Source: Zetaproteobacteria bacterium CG06_land_8_20_14_3_00_59_53 (GTDB lineage Bacteria; Pseudomonadota; Zetaproteobacteria; Mariprofundales; Mariprofundaceae). From it: a stretch of 43,711 bases of DNA. The notes under the pieces were generated by a model that searched no databases, was not told the origin of the DNA, and was given only the letters and a program-made list of their open reading frames with translations. Location: the NCBI GenBank assembly GCA_002779605.1, contig PEWE01000007.1, positions 1 through 43,711 on the forward strand. The letters run 5' to 3'. The translations under genes were made by a program, and so were the position numbers. Shown piece by piece: positions 43,676 to 43,711 of the stretch. Every line of letters starts with the position of its first letter. The first letter of the stretch is position 1.

Positions 43676-43701
43676 AAAAAAACAAGGAATTATTTCCTTG
43701 T
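43676..43701 (-). terminator. AT-rich hairpin with T run upstream of intI
   Basis: ACAAGGAA (43682-43689) and TTCCTTGT (43694-43701) form a perfect 8-bp stem with a 4-base loop, followed on the minus strand by a run of seven T. It would stop transcripts that enter intI from the right, or act as a leader of intI itself. It lies in the interval where an attI site is expected, but I saw no clear GTTRRRY core site in the 100 bases available. Confidence 0.55.
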
Positions 43702-43711
43702 ATCAATACTG

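Overview
The window is a densely packed chromosomal segment of a Gram-negative proteobacterium. Outer-membrane genes (bamD, fadL-type, OmpA-type lipoprotein), an RNase E with a basic tail, a murA-his cluster and hrcA-grpE-dnaK-dnaJ all fit this. By eye the DNA is moderately GC-rich. The gene mix reminds me of Zetaproteobacteria (Mariprofundus and relatives), but that is inference from memory and was not tested. I saw no rRNA, tRNA or CRISPR array.

Layout. Positions 1-4171 hold a partial gene, an unknown membrane protein, a cyclic-nucleotide-binding protein, rlmE, a HAD phosphatase and a UDP-glucose dehydrogenase gene (ugd). A 263-bp dispersed repeat (copy A) then separates ugd from a convergent ABC exporter. 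Next come erpA, a DUF502 membrane protein and thrB. Divergent from thrB is a forward operon murA-hisG-hisD-hisC-hisB-hisH, followed by a HIT protein and a DciA-like protein; hisA, hisF and hisI/E are not here. From 15.3 to 18.3 kb lie an OmpA-type lipoprotein, a Tim44-domain protein and a lipase-like lipoprotein of lower GC. The rluC gene, with a coupled GFA-family gene, is divergent from rne-rluD-pgeF-bamD-lipoprotein, and a terminator-like hairpin sits in the rne leader.

From 25.3 to 40.9 kb every gene is on the minus strand. Read in the direction of transcription these are hrcA-grpE-dnaK-dnaJ-dapB, a diheme cytochrome c, an ArsC-like protein, a PAP2 phosphatase, holC, a long acidic PopZ-like protein, valS, a small unknown protein, a TVP38-type membrane protein, an FAD disulfide oxidoreductase and a FadL-type porin. 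A clear sigma-32-type promoter lies between grpE and dnaK. Copy B of the dispersed repeat sits right against the start of hrcA.

The right end holds rplM-rpsI with a strong promoter and a perfect terminator, then a decayed transposase tail, then a complete integron integrase (intI) on the minus strand. Any attI site and cassette array should lie just beyond the right edge.

The items most worth following up are: the integron platform; the dispersed repeat whose two ends covary; the PopZ-like protein between holC and valS; the hairpin in the rne leader; and a palindromic repeat that carries the likely hisH ribosome binding site.
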